Positions 52,291-60,266 of a stretch of DNA of 64,000 nt are shown piece by piece (position 1 is the stretch's first letter; every line of letters begins with the position of its first letter). Source of the DNA: JACVRW01 sp963728495. GTDB taxonomy: Bacteria > Actinomycetota > Thermoleophilia > Solirubrobacterales > Thermoleophilaceae. The DNA lies in assembly GCA_963728495.1 (NCBI GenBank), contig CAVSKI010000007.1, positions 434,001 through 498,000 of the forward strand. Reading direction: 5' to 3'. Under the pieces are notes generated by a model. It did not search any database and had not been told where the DNA came from. It saw nothing but the letters and a program-made list of their open reading frames with translations. A program made the translations under genes and the position numbers.

Positions 52291-53255
52291 GCGCTCACTT
52301 CTTCAGCCGGAAGGTGCTCGGGGCGCTGATCACGCTGGTGTTCGTGATCTGCTTCAACTTCTTCCTGTTTCGGGTGGTGGAGTCTGATCCGGTCGCAAGC
52401 CTCTTTCGCGGGCGCAATCTCACCCAGAGCCAGCGCGCTGAGCTGACCAAGCAGTTCGGCCTCGACAAGTCCACGGGCGGGCAGTTCGTGGACTACCTCC
52501 AACAGACGGCCACGCTGAACTTCGGGCGCTCGTACCAGACCAACCAGCCCGTCTGGGACGAGATCAAGCGCAAGGCGCTGCCCACCATCGCGCTCGTGGG
52601 CATCGCCGGGGTCCTCTCGGCGGTGTTTGGCGTGATGCTGGGGATTGCCGCGGCCTGGCGAAGACGCACGGCCACCGACTACTCGGTCACCGGCTTCACC
52701 ATGAGCACCTACTCGATGCCCGACTTCTGGCTGGGCATGATCCTGCTCACCGTGTTCGCGGTGGGTCTGGGCTGGTTCCCGGTGGGCGGCATCACGGACC
52801 CGGCCTCGAACGCCACGGGGTTCGGCAAGCTGCTCGACCAGGGGAAGCACATGTTCCTCCCCGCGCTCACGCTGACGCTGGCCTACCTGGGTGAGTACGC
52901 GATCGTGATGCGCTCGTCGCTGCTCGACACGATGCGCGAGGACTACCTCATTCTCGCGCGCGCCAAGGGGCTGCGCGATGTGCTCGTGCGCAACCGCCAC
53001 GCGGTGCCCAATGCTGTGCTTCCCGTGGTGGCGCTGATGGCGATCAACTTCGGCTTCGTGCTGTCGGGAGCGATCGCGGTGGAGGCGATCTTCTCCTGGC
53101 CCGGGCTCGGCCTCGCGAGCTACGAGGCGCTCAAGGGTCCCGACCTGCCCATGCTCCAGGGCCTGTTCCTGGTGTTCAGCGCCTCGGTGATCCTGTTCAA
53201 CCTGATCGCCGACCTGCTGTACGGATACCTCGATCCGCGGGTGCGCACCGCATGA
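52287..53255 (+). CDS. dppB: Peptide-type ABC importer permease (DppB-like)
   Basis: A 322-residue permease: N-terminal TM (GALITLVFVICFNFFLFRVV), the family segment QSQRAELTKQFGLDKS, then core TM helices and the EAA-loop region TMREDYLILARAKGLRDVLV RN-type motif, followed by AVPNAVLPVVALMAINFGFV and AIAVEAIFSWPGLG. GTG 52287 overlaps the binding-protein stop by 4 nt and its own stop overlaps dppC. The symbol denotes the family position; the substrate may not be a dipeptide. Confidence 0.93.
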   Translation: MSAHFFSRKVLGALITLVFVICFNFFLFRVVESDPVASLFRGRNLTQSQRAELTKQFGLDKSTGGQFVDYLQQTATLNFGRSYQTNQPVWDEIKRKALPTIALVGIAGVLSAVFGVMLGIAAAWRRRTATDYSVTGFTMSTYSMPDFWLGMILLTVFAVGLGWFPVGGITDPASNATGFGKLLDQGKHMFLPALTLTLAYLGEYAIVMRSSLLDTMREDYLILARAKGLRDVLVRNRHAVPNAVLPVVALMAINFGFVLSGAIAVEAIFSWPGLGLASYEALKGPDLPMLQGLFLVFSASVILFNLIADLLYGYLDPRVRTA

Positions 53256-54166
53256 CCACCGCCGCACTCCCGTCGGCTCGCAAGGTCACGTGGCTGCGAC
53301 GGCGCCGCGCGCTGGCAGGGCTCTGGCACGAGTTCCGCGGCCATCGCCCGGGCATGATCGGCCTGGCGATCCTGATCGCGGTGGTTGTGATGGCCCTGGC
53401 CGCTCCGCTGCTGGCCGACTCCGCCGGCCTGAAGGCCACGAACTCCACCGACAACCCCGTCTTCGCCAGCCCCTCCGAGTTCGGGCCGTTGGGGACCGAC
53501 GATCTGGGACGCGACGTGATGACGCAGTTCATCTGGGGCTCGCGCATCAGCCTGCTCGTAGGCCTTGTGGCCACGCTCATCGCCATGCTGATCGGCTCGG
53601 CGGTCGGCATCACCGCCGGCTTCTTCGGCGGTTGGGTCGAGTCGGTCTTGATGCGCATCACCGAGTGGTTCTTGGTGATCCCGTTCCTACCGCTGGCCAT
53701 CGCTCTCGCCGCGATCCTCGGTCCCTCGATCCAGAACATCATCCTCGTGATCGGAATCACCTCGTGGCCGTCCACCACCCGGCTCATCCACGCGCAGGTG
53801 CTCACGCTCAAGGAACGCGACTACGTCGACCGCAGCCGCGCGCTGGGCGCCTCCAACTGGCACCTGATGACGCGCCACATCCTGCCCAACGCCGCGCCGC
53901 TGATCCTGGCCAACACCACCCTCACCGTGCCGATCGTGATCCTCTCGGAGGCCACGCTGTCCTTCCTCGGGTTCGGCGATCCCACGAACGCCTCCTGGGG
54001 CCAGATGCTCGAAGACTCCTTCGAAGCGGGTGCGGTCACGCTCGAGGCGTGGTGGTACATCGTTCCTCCGGGCCTCGGCATCATGGCCGTGGTGCTGGCC
54101 TTCACGCTGGTCGGCCAGGCGCTGGAGGAGATCCTCGACCCGCGTCTGCGAGACCAGCGCGCGTGA
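53252..54166 (+). CDS. dppC: Peptide-type ABC importer permease (DppC-like)
   Basis: A 304-residue permease. The N-terminal cytoplasmic segment (RRRRALAGLWHEFRGHRPGM) and first TM lead to FGPLGTDDLGRDVMTQFIWG, the DppC hallmark. Then come five TM helices and the EAA loop LTLKERDYVDRSRALGASNW HL-type, ending VILSEATLSFLGFGDPTNAS. It forms the channel with the DppB-like protein. Coupled by 4-nt overlaps on both sides. Confidence 0.94.
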   Translation: MTTAALPSARKVTWLRRRRALAGLWHEFRGHRPGMIGLAILIAVVVMALAAPLLADSAGLKATNSTDNPVFASPSEFGPLGTDDLGRDVMTQFIWGSRISLLVGLVATLIAMLIGSAVGITAGFFGGWVESVLMRITEWFLVIPFLPLAIALAAILGPSIQNIILVIGITSWPSTTRLIHAQVLTLKERDYVDRSRALGASNWHLMTRHILPNAAPLILANTTLTVPIVILSEATLSFLGFGDPTNASWGQMLEDSFEAGAVTLEAWWYIVPPGLGIMAVVLAFTLVGQALEEILDPRLRDQRA

Positions 54167-55178
54167 CCACTCAACCGCAGCCGGCCGAACCGGTGACCGA
54201 CGCCGCTCCGCTGCTCTCGGTCCGCGACCTGCACGTGACCTACCCCTCGCGCAGCGGACCCGTTCCCGCGGTGCGCGGCGTGGACCTCGAGCTCGAGGCG
54301 GGCCAGACACTCGGGCTGGCCGGCGAGTCGGGCTGTGGCAAGACGACGCTCGGCGGGGCGTTGCTGCGCCTGTTGCCCAAGGGCACGGAGGTCAGCGGCG
54401 AGGTGCTGCTCGACGGCAAGGACGTGCTGAAGATGAACCCGGGCCGGCTCCGGGCCGTGCGCTGGACCAGCCTGGCGATCGTCTTCCAGGGCGCTCTGCA
54501 CACACTCAACCCGGTGCAGCGCGTTGGCAACCAGGTCGGCGAGGCGATCCGGCTTCACTCCAAGGGCGACGTCAAGGTCGAGACGCGGGTGGGCGAGCTG
54601 CTCGAGCTCGTGGGCATGCCCGCGCGGCGCGCCCGGGACTATCCGCATCAGCTCTCGGGGGGCCAGCGCCAGCGGGTGCTGATAGCTCTATCGCTGGCCT
54701 GCGACCCGAAGCTGCTGATCGCCGACGAGCCCACCACCGCGCTGGACGTGATGGTCCAGGCCCAGGTGCTGAAGCTGCTCGAGGAGCTTCAGGAGCGCTT
54801 CGGCCTGGCGGTGATCTTCATCACCCACGACCTCTCGACGCTGGCGGCGGTATGCCGGCGGATCGCCGTGATGTACGCGGGCCGCATCGTGGAGCGCGGG
54901 CCGAGCCACGAGGTCTTCGCGAAGCCGGCTCACCCGTACACGTCGCGGGCTTGCGGCCGCGTTCCCGGTCATCGGCGACCAGGCCTACCGGATGCAGCCC
55001 TCCGGGCTGCCCGGCGACCCACCCGACCCGCGCGACCTTCCCAGCGGATGCCCGTTCCATCCCCGCTGCCCCGCGGGCGATCGACGTCTGTCCCTCCACG
55101 CCGATGGAGCTCTGGCCGGCGGGGCCGGAGCGCTCTGCCGCCTGCGTGCACGTCTCCGGCTCCCCGGTGTCAACGTGA
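54163..55178 (+). pseudogene. dppD: Peptide-type ABC importer ATPase (DppD-like), two frameshifts near 3' end
   Basis: An ATPase with Walker A GLAGESGCGKTTLGG, signature HQLSGGQRQRVLIALSLA, Walker B LLIADEPTTALDVMVQAQ and FITHDLSTLAAVCRRIAVMY. After KPAHPYTSR the frame breaks at 54950. The expected tail continues in a second frame (AAAFPVIGDQAYRMQPSGLP, CPFHPRCPAG) and in a third from ~55077 (AIDVCPSTPMELWPAGPERS) to the stop at 55176-55178. Each break is repaired by adding one GC/CG (GGGCTTG to GGGCGCTTG; GGCGATC to GGCGCGATC), which strongly suggests an intact gene with sequence errors. The ATP-binding core is unaffected. Start GTG 54163. Confidence 0.88.
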
Positions 55179-55220
55179 GATCGAAGCATCGGCCAGCGCC
55201 AGGGCGACCAGCTGCTCGAG

Positions 55221-56174
55221 GTGCGCGACCTGCACGTGGAGTTTCCCAGCCGCCACGGGACGGCTCGCGCCGTGGACGGCGTCAACCTGACGATGGACAC
55301 GGGCGAGGTCGTGGCCCTGGTGGGGGAGTCGGGGTGCGGCAAGACCACGCTGGCCCGCACGATCGCGGGGCTGCAGCTGCCCAAGACCGGCGAGGTGCTG
55401 GTGCGCGGCAAGCCTCTGACCCACGGCCGGCGGGCCCTGCGCGAGCACCGGCGAACCGCGCAGCTGATCTTCCAGGACCCCACCGGCGCCCTCAACGCCC
55501 GCCAGACCATCTACGAGGCCGTGGCCGAGGGCGTGCGCATCCAGAAGGTGGCGGGCCACGAGGAGCAACTCGTGGCCGAGGCGCTCGCGAACGCCGGCCT
55601 GCGCCCGCCGGAGCGCTTCGTGACCCGCTATCCCTACGAGCTCTCGGGCGGCCAGCGCCAACGCGTGGTCATCGCCGGGGCGATGGTCCTCAACCCCGAG
55701 CTGCTCGTGGCCGACGAGCCCGTGTCGAGCCTCGACGCGTCCGTCCGCGGAGAGATCCTCGCGCTGATGCTCAAGCTGGCGCGCGAGACCGGGGTAGGCA
55801 TCCTCGTGGTCACCCACGATCTCGGGCTGGCCTGGAACATCGCCGACCGCGTGGCCGTTATGTACCTGGGCCGCATCGTGGAAGAGGGCAAGACCGAGGA
55901 CATCCTCACGGCGCCCAAGCATCCATACACGCAAGCGCTGCTGTCGGTGGTGCCGGAGATCGAGCAGGTCGAGCAGCGGATCCTCACCGGCGAGGCTCCC
56001 GATCCCTCTCGAATCCCTCCGGGCTGTCGCTTCCATCCTCGCTGTCCGCTGGTCGAGTCGGGCGAGGCGGCGCGTCTGGGCATCGAGGAACGCTGCCGCA
56101 ACGATGACCCGCGCATGTTGCCCGCCTGCCATGCTGTTGCGCCGCCCGCCGCCGTGGCAATGGAGAGCCAATGA
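55221..56174 (+). CDS. dppF: Peptide-type ABC importer ATPase (DppF-like)
   Basis: An ATPase with Walker A ALVGESGCGKTTLARTIAG, the oligopeptide-type Q-loop LIFQDPTGALNARQ, signature ELSGGQRQRVVIAGAM, Walker B LLVADEPVSSLDASVRGE and the C-terminal PPGCRFHPRCPLVES cysteine region. GTG 55221 is the first start in frame, but the family usually has ~15 more residues. A GTG at 55175 overlapping the dppD TGA would be in frame if one GC were restored at 55196-55199 (GCGCC to GCGCGCC), giving an N terminus RSKHRPARQGDQLLEVRDLH. ATGA overlap with the Rieske gene. Confidence 0.93.
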   Translation: MRDLHVEFPSRHGTARAVDGVNLTMDTGEVVALVGESGCGKTTLARTIAGLQLPKTGEVLVRGKPLTHGRRALREHRRTAQLIFQDPTGALNARQTIYEAVAEGVRIQKVAGHEEQLVAEALANAGLRPPERFVTRYPYELSGGQRQRVVIAGAMVLNPELLVADEPVSSLDASVRGEILALMLKLARETGVGILVVTHDLGLAWNIADRVAVMYLGRIVEEGKTEDILTAPKHPYTQALLSVVPEIEQVEQRILTGEAPDPSRIPPGCRFHPRCPLVESGEAARLGIEERCRNDDPRMLPACHAVAPPAAVAMESQ

Positions 56175-57229
56175 CCGAGACGCTTCCCTACAGCTGGTAC
56201 ACCGACACCGATGTGCTCGCCGAGGAGCGTGAGCGGCTCTTTGCCCACCGCTGGCAGTACGCCGGGCACATGGGGCAGCTGTCCGAGCCGGGCTCCTACT
56301 TCACGCTGCGCGTGGCCGACATCCCGCTGGTCGTGGTGCGCGATCGCCAGGGTGAGTTGCACGCCCACATCAACGTGTGCCGGCACCGAGGCGCCGAGGT
56401 GGTGTCCGGAGGGGGCCGCTGCTCGACCCTGCAGTGCCACTACCACGCCTGGACCTACGACCTCGACGGGGCGCTGCGCGCGGCTCCGCGCTCGGAGACC
56501 GACCCCGATTTCGACCGCGGCGCACTGGGGCTGCGCTCGGCTCTGGTGGACACGTGGGGACCGTTCATCTTCGTCAACGCCGACTCGGACGCCGCGCCGC
56601 TGGAAGACACCCTGCGCGAGCTGCCGGAGATCGTGGCGGGCGCCGGTCTCGACGTCGACGAGTTGCGCTTTCACTCCCGGGCGTCGTTCACGCTCGAGGC
56701 CAACTGGAAGATCGCGGTGGAGAACTTCCTCGAGTGCTACCACTGCCAGGTCGCCCACCCGAGCTTCAGCGACGTGATCGACGTGAGCTCAGAGGGCTAT
56801 CGCCTCGCGAGCACGGAGACCTTCGGCAGCCACTACGCGCGCCTGCGCGACACCCAGCGCAACGGCCACTACGACACGAGCGGCGACGTTCAGGGCCAGT
56901 TCCACCTCGTGTGGCCCAACATCAAGGTGAACGTCATGCCCGGGCGGCCGAACATGTCGATCGGGCCGCTGGTGCCGGACGGCCCGCAGCGCACACAGGG
57001 ATTTCTCGACTACTTCTTCGCCGACGGCACGGACGAGAGCTGGGTGGCCGACTTCCTGGCGCTCGACACCCAGGTCGGCGTGGAGGACCGCGTGCTGGTG
57101 GAGTCGGTCCAGAGCGGCATGCGCTCGGGCGCCTTCGAGAAGGGGCGGCTGCTGCTGCCCAGCGAGGAGCTGATCGGCGAGTTCCAGACCTGGGTGGCGC
57201 GCAACCTCAACGGCGCCGGGCGGCCTTAG
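56171..57229 (+). CDS. Rieske-type ring-hydroxylating oxygenase, alpha subunit
   Basis: A 352-residue iron oxygenase. The Rieske [2Fe-2S] site is CRHRGAEVVSGG..CSTLQCHYHAWTY (CxH and CxxH). The mononuclear iron region is NWKIAVENFLECYHCQVAHP. The residue bridging the two metal sites is Glu in ECYHC, where most aromatic dioxygenases have Asp. As I recall, ECYHC occurs in oxygenases acting on quaternary amines (glycine betaine, stachydrine, carnitine). It is the last gene of the importer operon (ATGA overlap with dppF), so the importer probably brings in its substrate. No reductase gene is adjacent. Confidence 0.9.
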   Translation: MTETLPYSWYTDTDVLAEERERLFAHRWQYAGHMGQLSEPGSYFTLRVADIPLVVVRDRQGELHAHINVCRHRGAEVVSGGGRCSTLQCHYHAWTYDLDGALRAAPRSETDPDFDRGALGLRSALVDTWGPFIFVNADSDAAPLEDTLRELPEIVAGAGLDVDELRFHSRASFTLEANWKIAVENFLECYHCQVAHPSFSDVIDVSSEGYRLASTETFGSHYARLRDTQRNGHYDTSGDVQGQFHLVWPNIKVNVMPGRPNMSIGPLVPDGPQRTQGFLDYFFADGTDESWVADFLALDTQVGVEDRVLVESVQSGMRSGAFEKGRLLLPSEELIGEFQTWVARNLNGAGRP

Positions 57230-57609
57230 AGGCTAGAGCTGGGTTCGGTGTGTCGCGCGCCTGGCTTGCGCTGCGCGAGGCGCGGTGTGCCGGGACCGGC
57301 GTTTTGCACTACAGCAACCAGGGTGTGGATCTGCGGGAGCTGTCACTGCTGTCGCGGTGCTGTAACACCGCCGGTGGGCCGACCGCGCCGTCGCGCCTGC
57401 GCTCTGCCGAGTGTCGGATTGTGCACCTATGAGGTGCATAACTTGCCACTCGATCAGAGGCGCAGCGACCGCGTTACGCCAACGTGACAAAGCCAACAAC
57501 ACGGCCGCGTCCACCCTTGGTTGCCGCCGTTAGAAAACGCAGGCCCCAGCATCCGGCAACTCGCGCAGCGCCACGCGGGTCCACACTACGACCAACCCAC
57601 ATCAACCCG
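57230..57609. other. 380-bp intergenic region without a convincing gene
   Basis: No reading frame here has protein-like sequence or a ribosome site. It contains a hairpin GCGGTG-CTGTAA-CACCGC (57354-57371), possibly a terminator for the importer operon though without a T-tract, and the palindrome at 57422-57438. It lies between the Rieske gene and the convergent SHOCT gene, so the right part would be downstream of both. Confidence 0.6.
57422..57438. promoter_or_regulatory. Perfect palindrome TGCACCT-ATG-AGGTGCA
   Basis: A 7-3-7 inverted repeat in the largest intergenic gap. It looks like an operator, but no promoter of a recognised gene lies next to it; both flanking genes end toward it. It may serve an unseen small RNA or be a relic. 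Confidence 0.5.
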
Positions 57610-58209
57610 CTAGCCGCCCAGCAGCTGGCTCTTCTGGGCTTCGAACTCCGCGTCGCTGAGCGCCCCCGCATCGCGTAGCGAGGCGAGCCTCTCGAGCAGC
57701 GCCGTGTTGTCCGCGCCGCCGCTCGCTGTGGGAGCGAGCTGGCGGAGATCGATCACCATCGGGCTCGGCTCGAACGAGTAGCCGCCGGGGTTGACCTCGT
57801 AGTACCCATCGGGCGCGATCGTCGCTCGTTCGGGGCGATCCGCGTCGTAGTAGACGGTGACCTTGGCGCCCACGGCGACGCTGTCCAGCCGCTGCACCTC
57901 GATCTGCTCCTCGTACTCGATGGGTCCGCCGCGGGGCAGGTCGGCGCGCACTCGGATCGTCATCGTCGGGGCACCCTGCGTGGTCTGGCCCCGTTCGTGG
58001 TGACCAGGGTCGCCGATGCTCGTGGCGATCGACCCGCTACTCGCCGAGCGTCCGTCCTTGGTCATCGTCGAGGCAAGGATTACTCCCGGCAGCTGCTCGC
58101 TGTTTCGCACGATCGAGTTGCGCCGCCGCACTCTCAGGAGGAAGACGAAGCCAATGATCAGTAAAGGCGCCAGCACCAACCCGATCACCAGCACCACCTG
58201 TCCGCTCAT
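57610..58209 (-). CDS. Membrane-anchored SHOCT-domain protein
   Basis: A 199-residue protein with an N-terminal TM helix (VVLVIGLVLAPLLIIGFVFL) and basic stop (RVRRRNS). A beta-rich middle follows (EEQIEVQRLDSVAVGAKVTV and YYDADRPERATIAPDGYYEV) and a C-terminal SHOCT motif LERLASLRDAGALSDAEFEA. The C terminus is nearly identical in pattern to the protein at 14633-15250. The function is unknown; the middle may be a beta barrel on the cytoplasmic side. Confidence 0.85.
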   Translation of the reverse strand: MSGQVVLVIGLVLAPLLIIGFVFLLRVRRRNSIVRNSEQLPGVILASTMTKDGRSASSGSIATSIGDPGHHERGQTTQGAPTMTIRVRADLPRGGPIEYEEQIEVQRLDSVAVGAKVTVYYDADRPERATIAPDGYYEVNPGGYSFEPSPMVIDLRQLAPTASGGADNTALLERLASLRDAGALSDAEFEAQKSQLLGG

Positions 58210-58245
58210 GAACGCGTAATCGGCAGTTCGCCGGAGGGCTTGAGG

Positions 58246-60240
58246 TCAGACGTTGTCGCGCGGGAAGGTCAACTCCCACACGCGCGAGTAGACCTGCTCA
58301 TCGCCCTCGAAGGCGTTGAGTCGCTGGCTCACGAGGAAAGCCGTGGCGGTCGAGCGCATACCGCTCGCGGTCTCGATCCGGGGCTGCCACTCGCCCCGGC
58401 CCAGCCCGGAGGTGCAATGCACCTCGACCCCGGCCGAGAGCGGATCGCCATCGCTGATCCGGTACGTGGTGACGTTGGTGTCGAGCATCTCCGTGTCGGC
58501 CTCGACGAGGCGCCGGTGCCCGCCGACGTCCCACTCGAACTCGATCTCGTGCAGGCCGGAGTCGGGATCGTCACGGTGCTCGCGGCGCGTGTGGCCGGGC
58601 TCGATGGTCTCCACCTCCAGCGGCTCGGCCCACTCAGGCGGTCCGAAGGGCGCGGGCTCGGGGTCGTCGCGCGCCGGACGCACCGGCAGCAGCAGCCGTC
58701 CCTGGTGGAGCGTCAGGGTGACCTCCTCGGGGGAGGGCCAGGCCCAGGGCCAGTAGGCGGTGGAGATCGACACCCGCAGCCGCCGGCCCGCCGGGATCGC
58801 GTGGGCGATGGCGTCGAGGCGCACGCTGACCTCGTAGCGCCGCCCGGGCTCGAGCGGCTCGGGCTCGGCATGACTATCGCGATGGGCCAGGTTGAGCACG
58901 CCGCGCGTGATCAGCAGCGACTCGCCATCGGGCGCGACGGCGTTCAATCGCACGGCGAGCAGAGCCTGGGGGCGGTCGACCGACAGCGCCAGCTCGACCT
59001 CCGGGAAGCCGAGGATCTCCAGACCCGCGTCGAGGGGCTCGAAGGTGAACGTCAGCGAGCGCTCGTCCTCGGCGCTCTGCTCGGCGGGCCAGTCGCCCTC
59101 GCCGCCGTCGGGACACCAGGCGCCGCCGTCGGCGCCCGTCGACGCGATGCTGCAATGCTCGACGGGGAAGTCTCCCTCGAGGGGCCAGACCTGCTGGTCG
59201 TGTCCCGGCGGCGGCCAGGCCTCCTCGGTCACCCAGCGCCCCGGGCGCTCGGCATAGTGGGTGGACGGCGGCACCGCATCCTGCATCCACGCCCGCAGCG
59301 CCGGCTCGTCCATGATCTTGGTGTCGATCCCCTTGAGCCAGTGGTCGAACCAGCGCAGGCATTCCTGCAGGAAGCCGATGGCCGGACCTGGCTCCCCATC
59401 CTGCGGAAAAGCGTGCGACCACGGCCCGATCAGCCCCTTCCTCGGCCCGGGCAATCCCTCGACCAAGCGCGGGACGGCGTTCGAGTAGCCGTCGGCCCAG
59501 CCGCCCACCGCGTACACGGGCGCCTCGATGGCCGAATAGTCCTCACACACCGAGCCCTGGCGCCAGAACTCGTCGCGGCGCTGGTGGGTCAGCCAGGCCT
59601 CGACCATCGACGGAGTGCGCTCCATCCGCTCCATCCAGGTCTGGCGCCAGCTCTCGCCCACGGCCGCGGGGTCGGGCGGCATCGCACACAGGGTGAGCAT
59701 GGTCGCGGCCCAGGCGAGCATGTCGACTCCGAGCACACAGCCGCCGACGTAATGAACGTCGTCGCTGTATCGATCGTCGCTGGCGCACATCGAGATCACG
59801 GCGCCCAGCGCGGGCGGGCGCCGCGCCGCCACCTGCAGGCCGTTGAAGCCGCCCCAGGAAATGCCGATCATGCCCACCTTGCCCGTGCACCAGGGCTGCT
59901 CGGCCAGCCAGGCGATCACCTCCACGCCGTCCTGCTGCTCGAGCGGCAGGTACTCATCGAGCATGATCCCGTCGGAGTCGCCGCTCCCGCGGAGGTCCAC
60001 ACGCACGGCCGCGTAGCCATGGCCGGCGAAGTAGGGATGGTGATGGGTGTCGCGCTTGGCGAAAGCGTCGCCCTTGCGGTACGGGATGTACTCGAGGATC
60101 GCCGGCACGGGGTCGTCCTCGGCGTCCTCGGGAAGCCACATCCGAGCGGCGAGCCGGGTACCGTCGGACATCGGGATCCAGGCGTGGTCGATCGTGCGGA
60201 CGCGGCGGGGAAAGTCGGTGCGAACGCCCACGGGCGGCAC
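58246..60240 (-). CDS. CocE/NonD (S15-like) hydrolase
   Basis: A 664-residue serine hydrolase: MSDGTRLAARMWLPEDAEDD, YIPYRKGDAFAKRDTHHHPY, FAGHGYAAVRVDLRGSGDSD, nucleophile VGMIGISWGGFNGLQVAA (Ser), AVGGWADGYSNAVPRLVEGL (Asp region) and IGPWSHAFPQDGEPGPAIGF (His). The C-terminal jelly-roll domain (residues ~380-660) is typical of X-Pro dipeptidyl peptidase/cocaine esterase families. It cleaves esters or amides in the cytoplasm. GTG 60240 is the start; divergent from the aldehyde dehydrogenase, 26 bp apart. Confidence 0.92.
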   Translation of the reverse strand: MPPVGVRTDFPRRVRTIDHAWIPMSDGTRLAARMWLPEDAEDDPVPAILEYIPYRKGDAFAKRDTHHHPYFAGHGYAAVRVDLRGSGDSDGIMLDEYLPLEQQDGVEVIAWLAEQPWCTGKVGMIGISWGGFNGLQVAARRPPALGAVISMCASDDRYSDDVHYVGGCVLGVDMLAWAATMLTLCAMPPDPAAVGESWRQTWMERMERTPSMVEAWLTHQRRDEFWRQGSVCEDYSAIEAPVYAVGGWADGYSNAVPRLVEGLPGPRKGLIGPWSHAFPQDGEPGPAIGFLQECLRWFDHWLKGIDTKIMDEPALRAWMQDAVPPSTHYAERPGRWVTEEAWPPPGHDQQVWPLEGDFPVEHCSIASTGADGGAWCPDGGEGDWPAEQSAEDERSLTFTFEPLDAGLEILGFPEVELALSVDRPQALLAVRLNAVAPDGESLLITRGVLNLAHRDSHAEPEPLEPGRRYEVSVRLDAIAHAIPAGRRLRVSISTAYWPWAWPSPEEVTLTLHQGRLLLPVRPARDDPEPAPFGPPEWAEPLEVETIEPGHTRREHRDDPDSGLHEIEFEWDVGGHRRLVEADTEMLDTNVTTYRISDGDPLSAGVEVHCTSGLGRGEWQPRIETASGMRSTATAFLVSQRLNAFEGDEQVYSRVWELTFPRDNV

Positions 60241-60266
60241 TCTACGAGGAGTGTTAGCGTCGCGCC

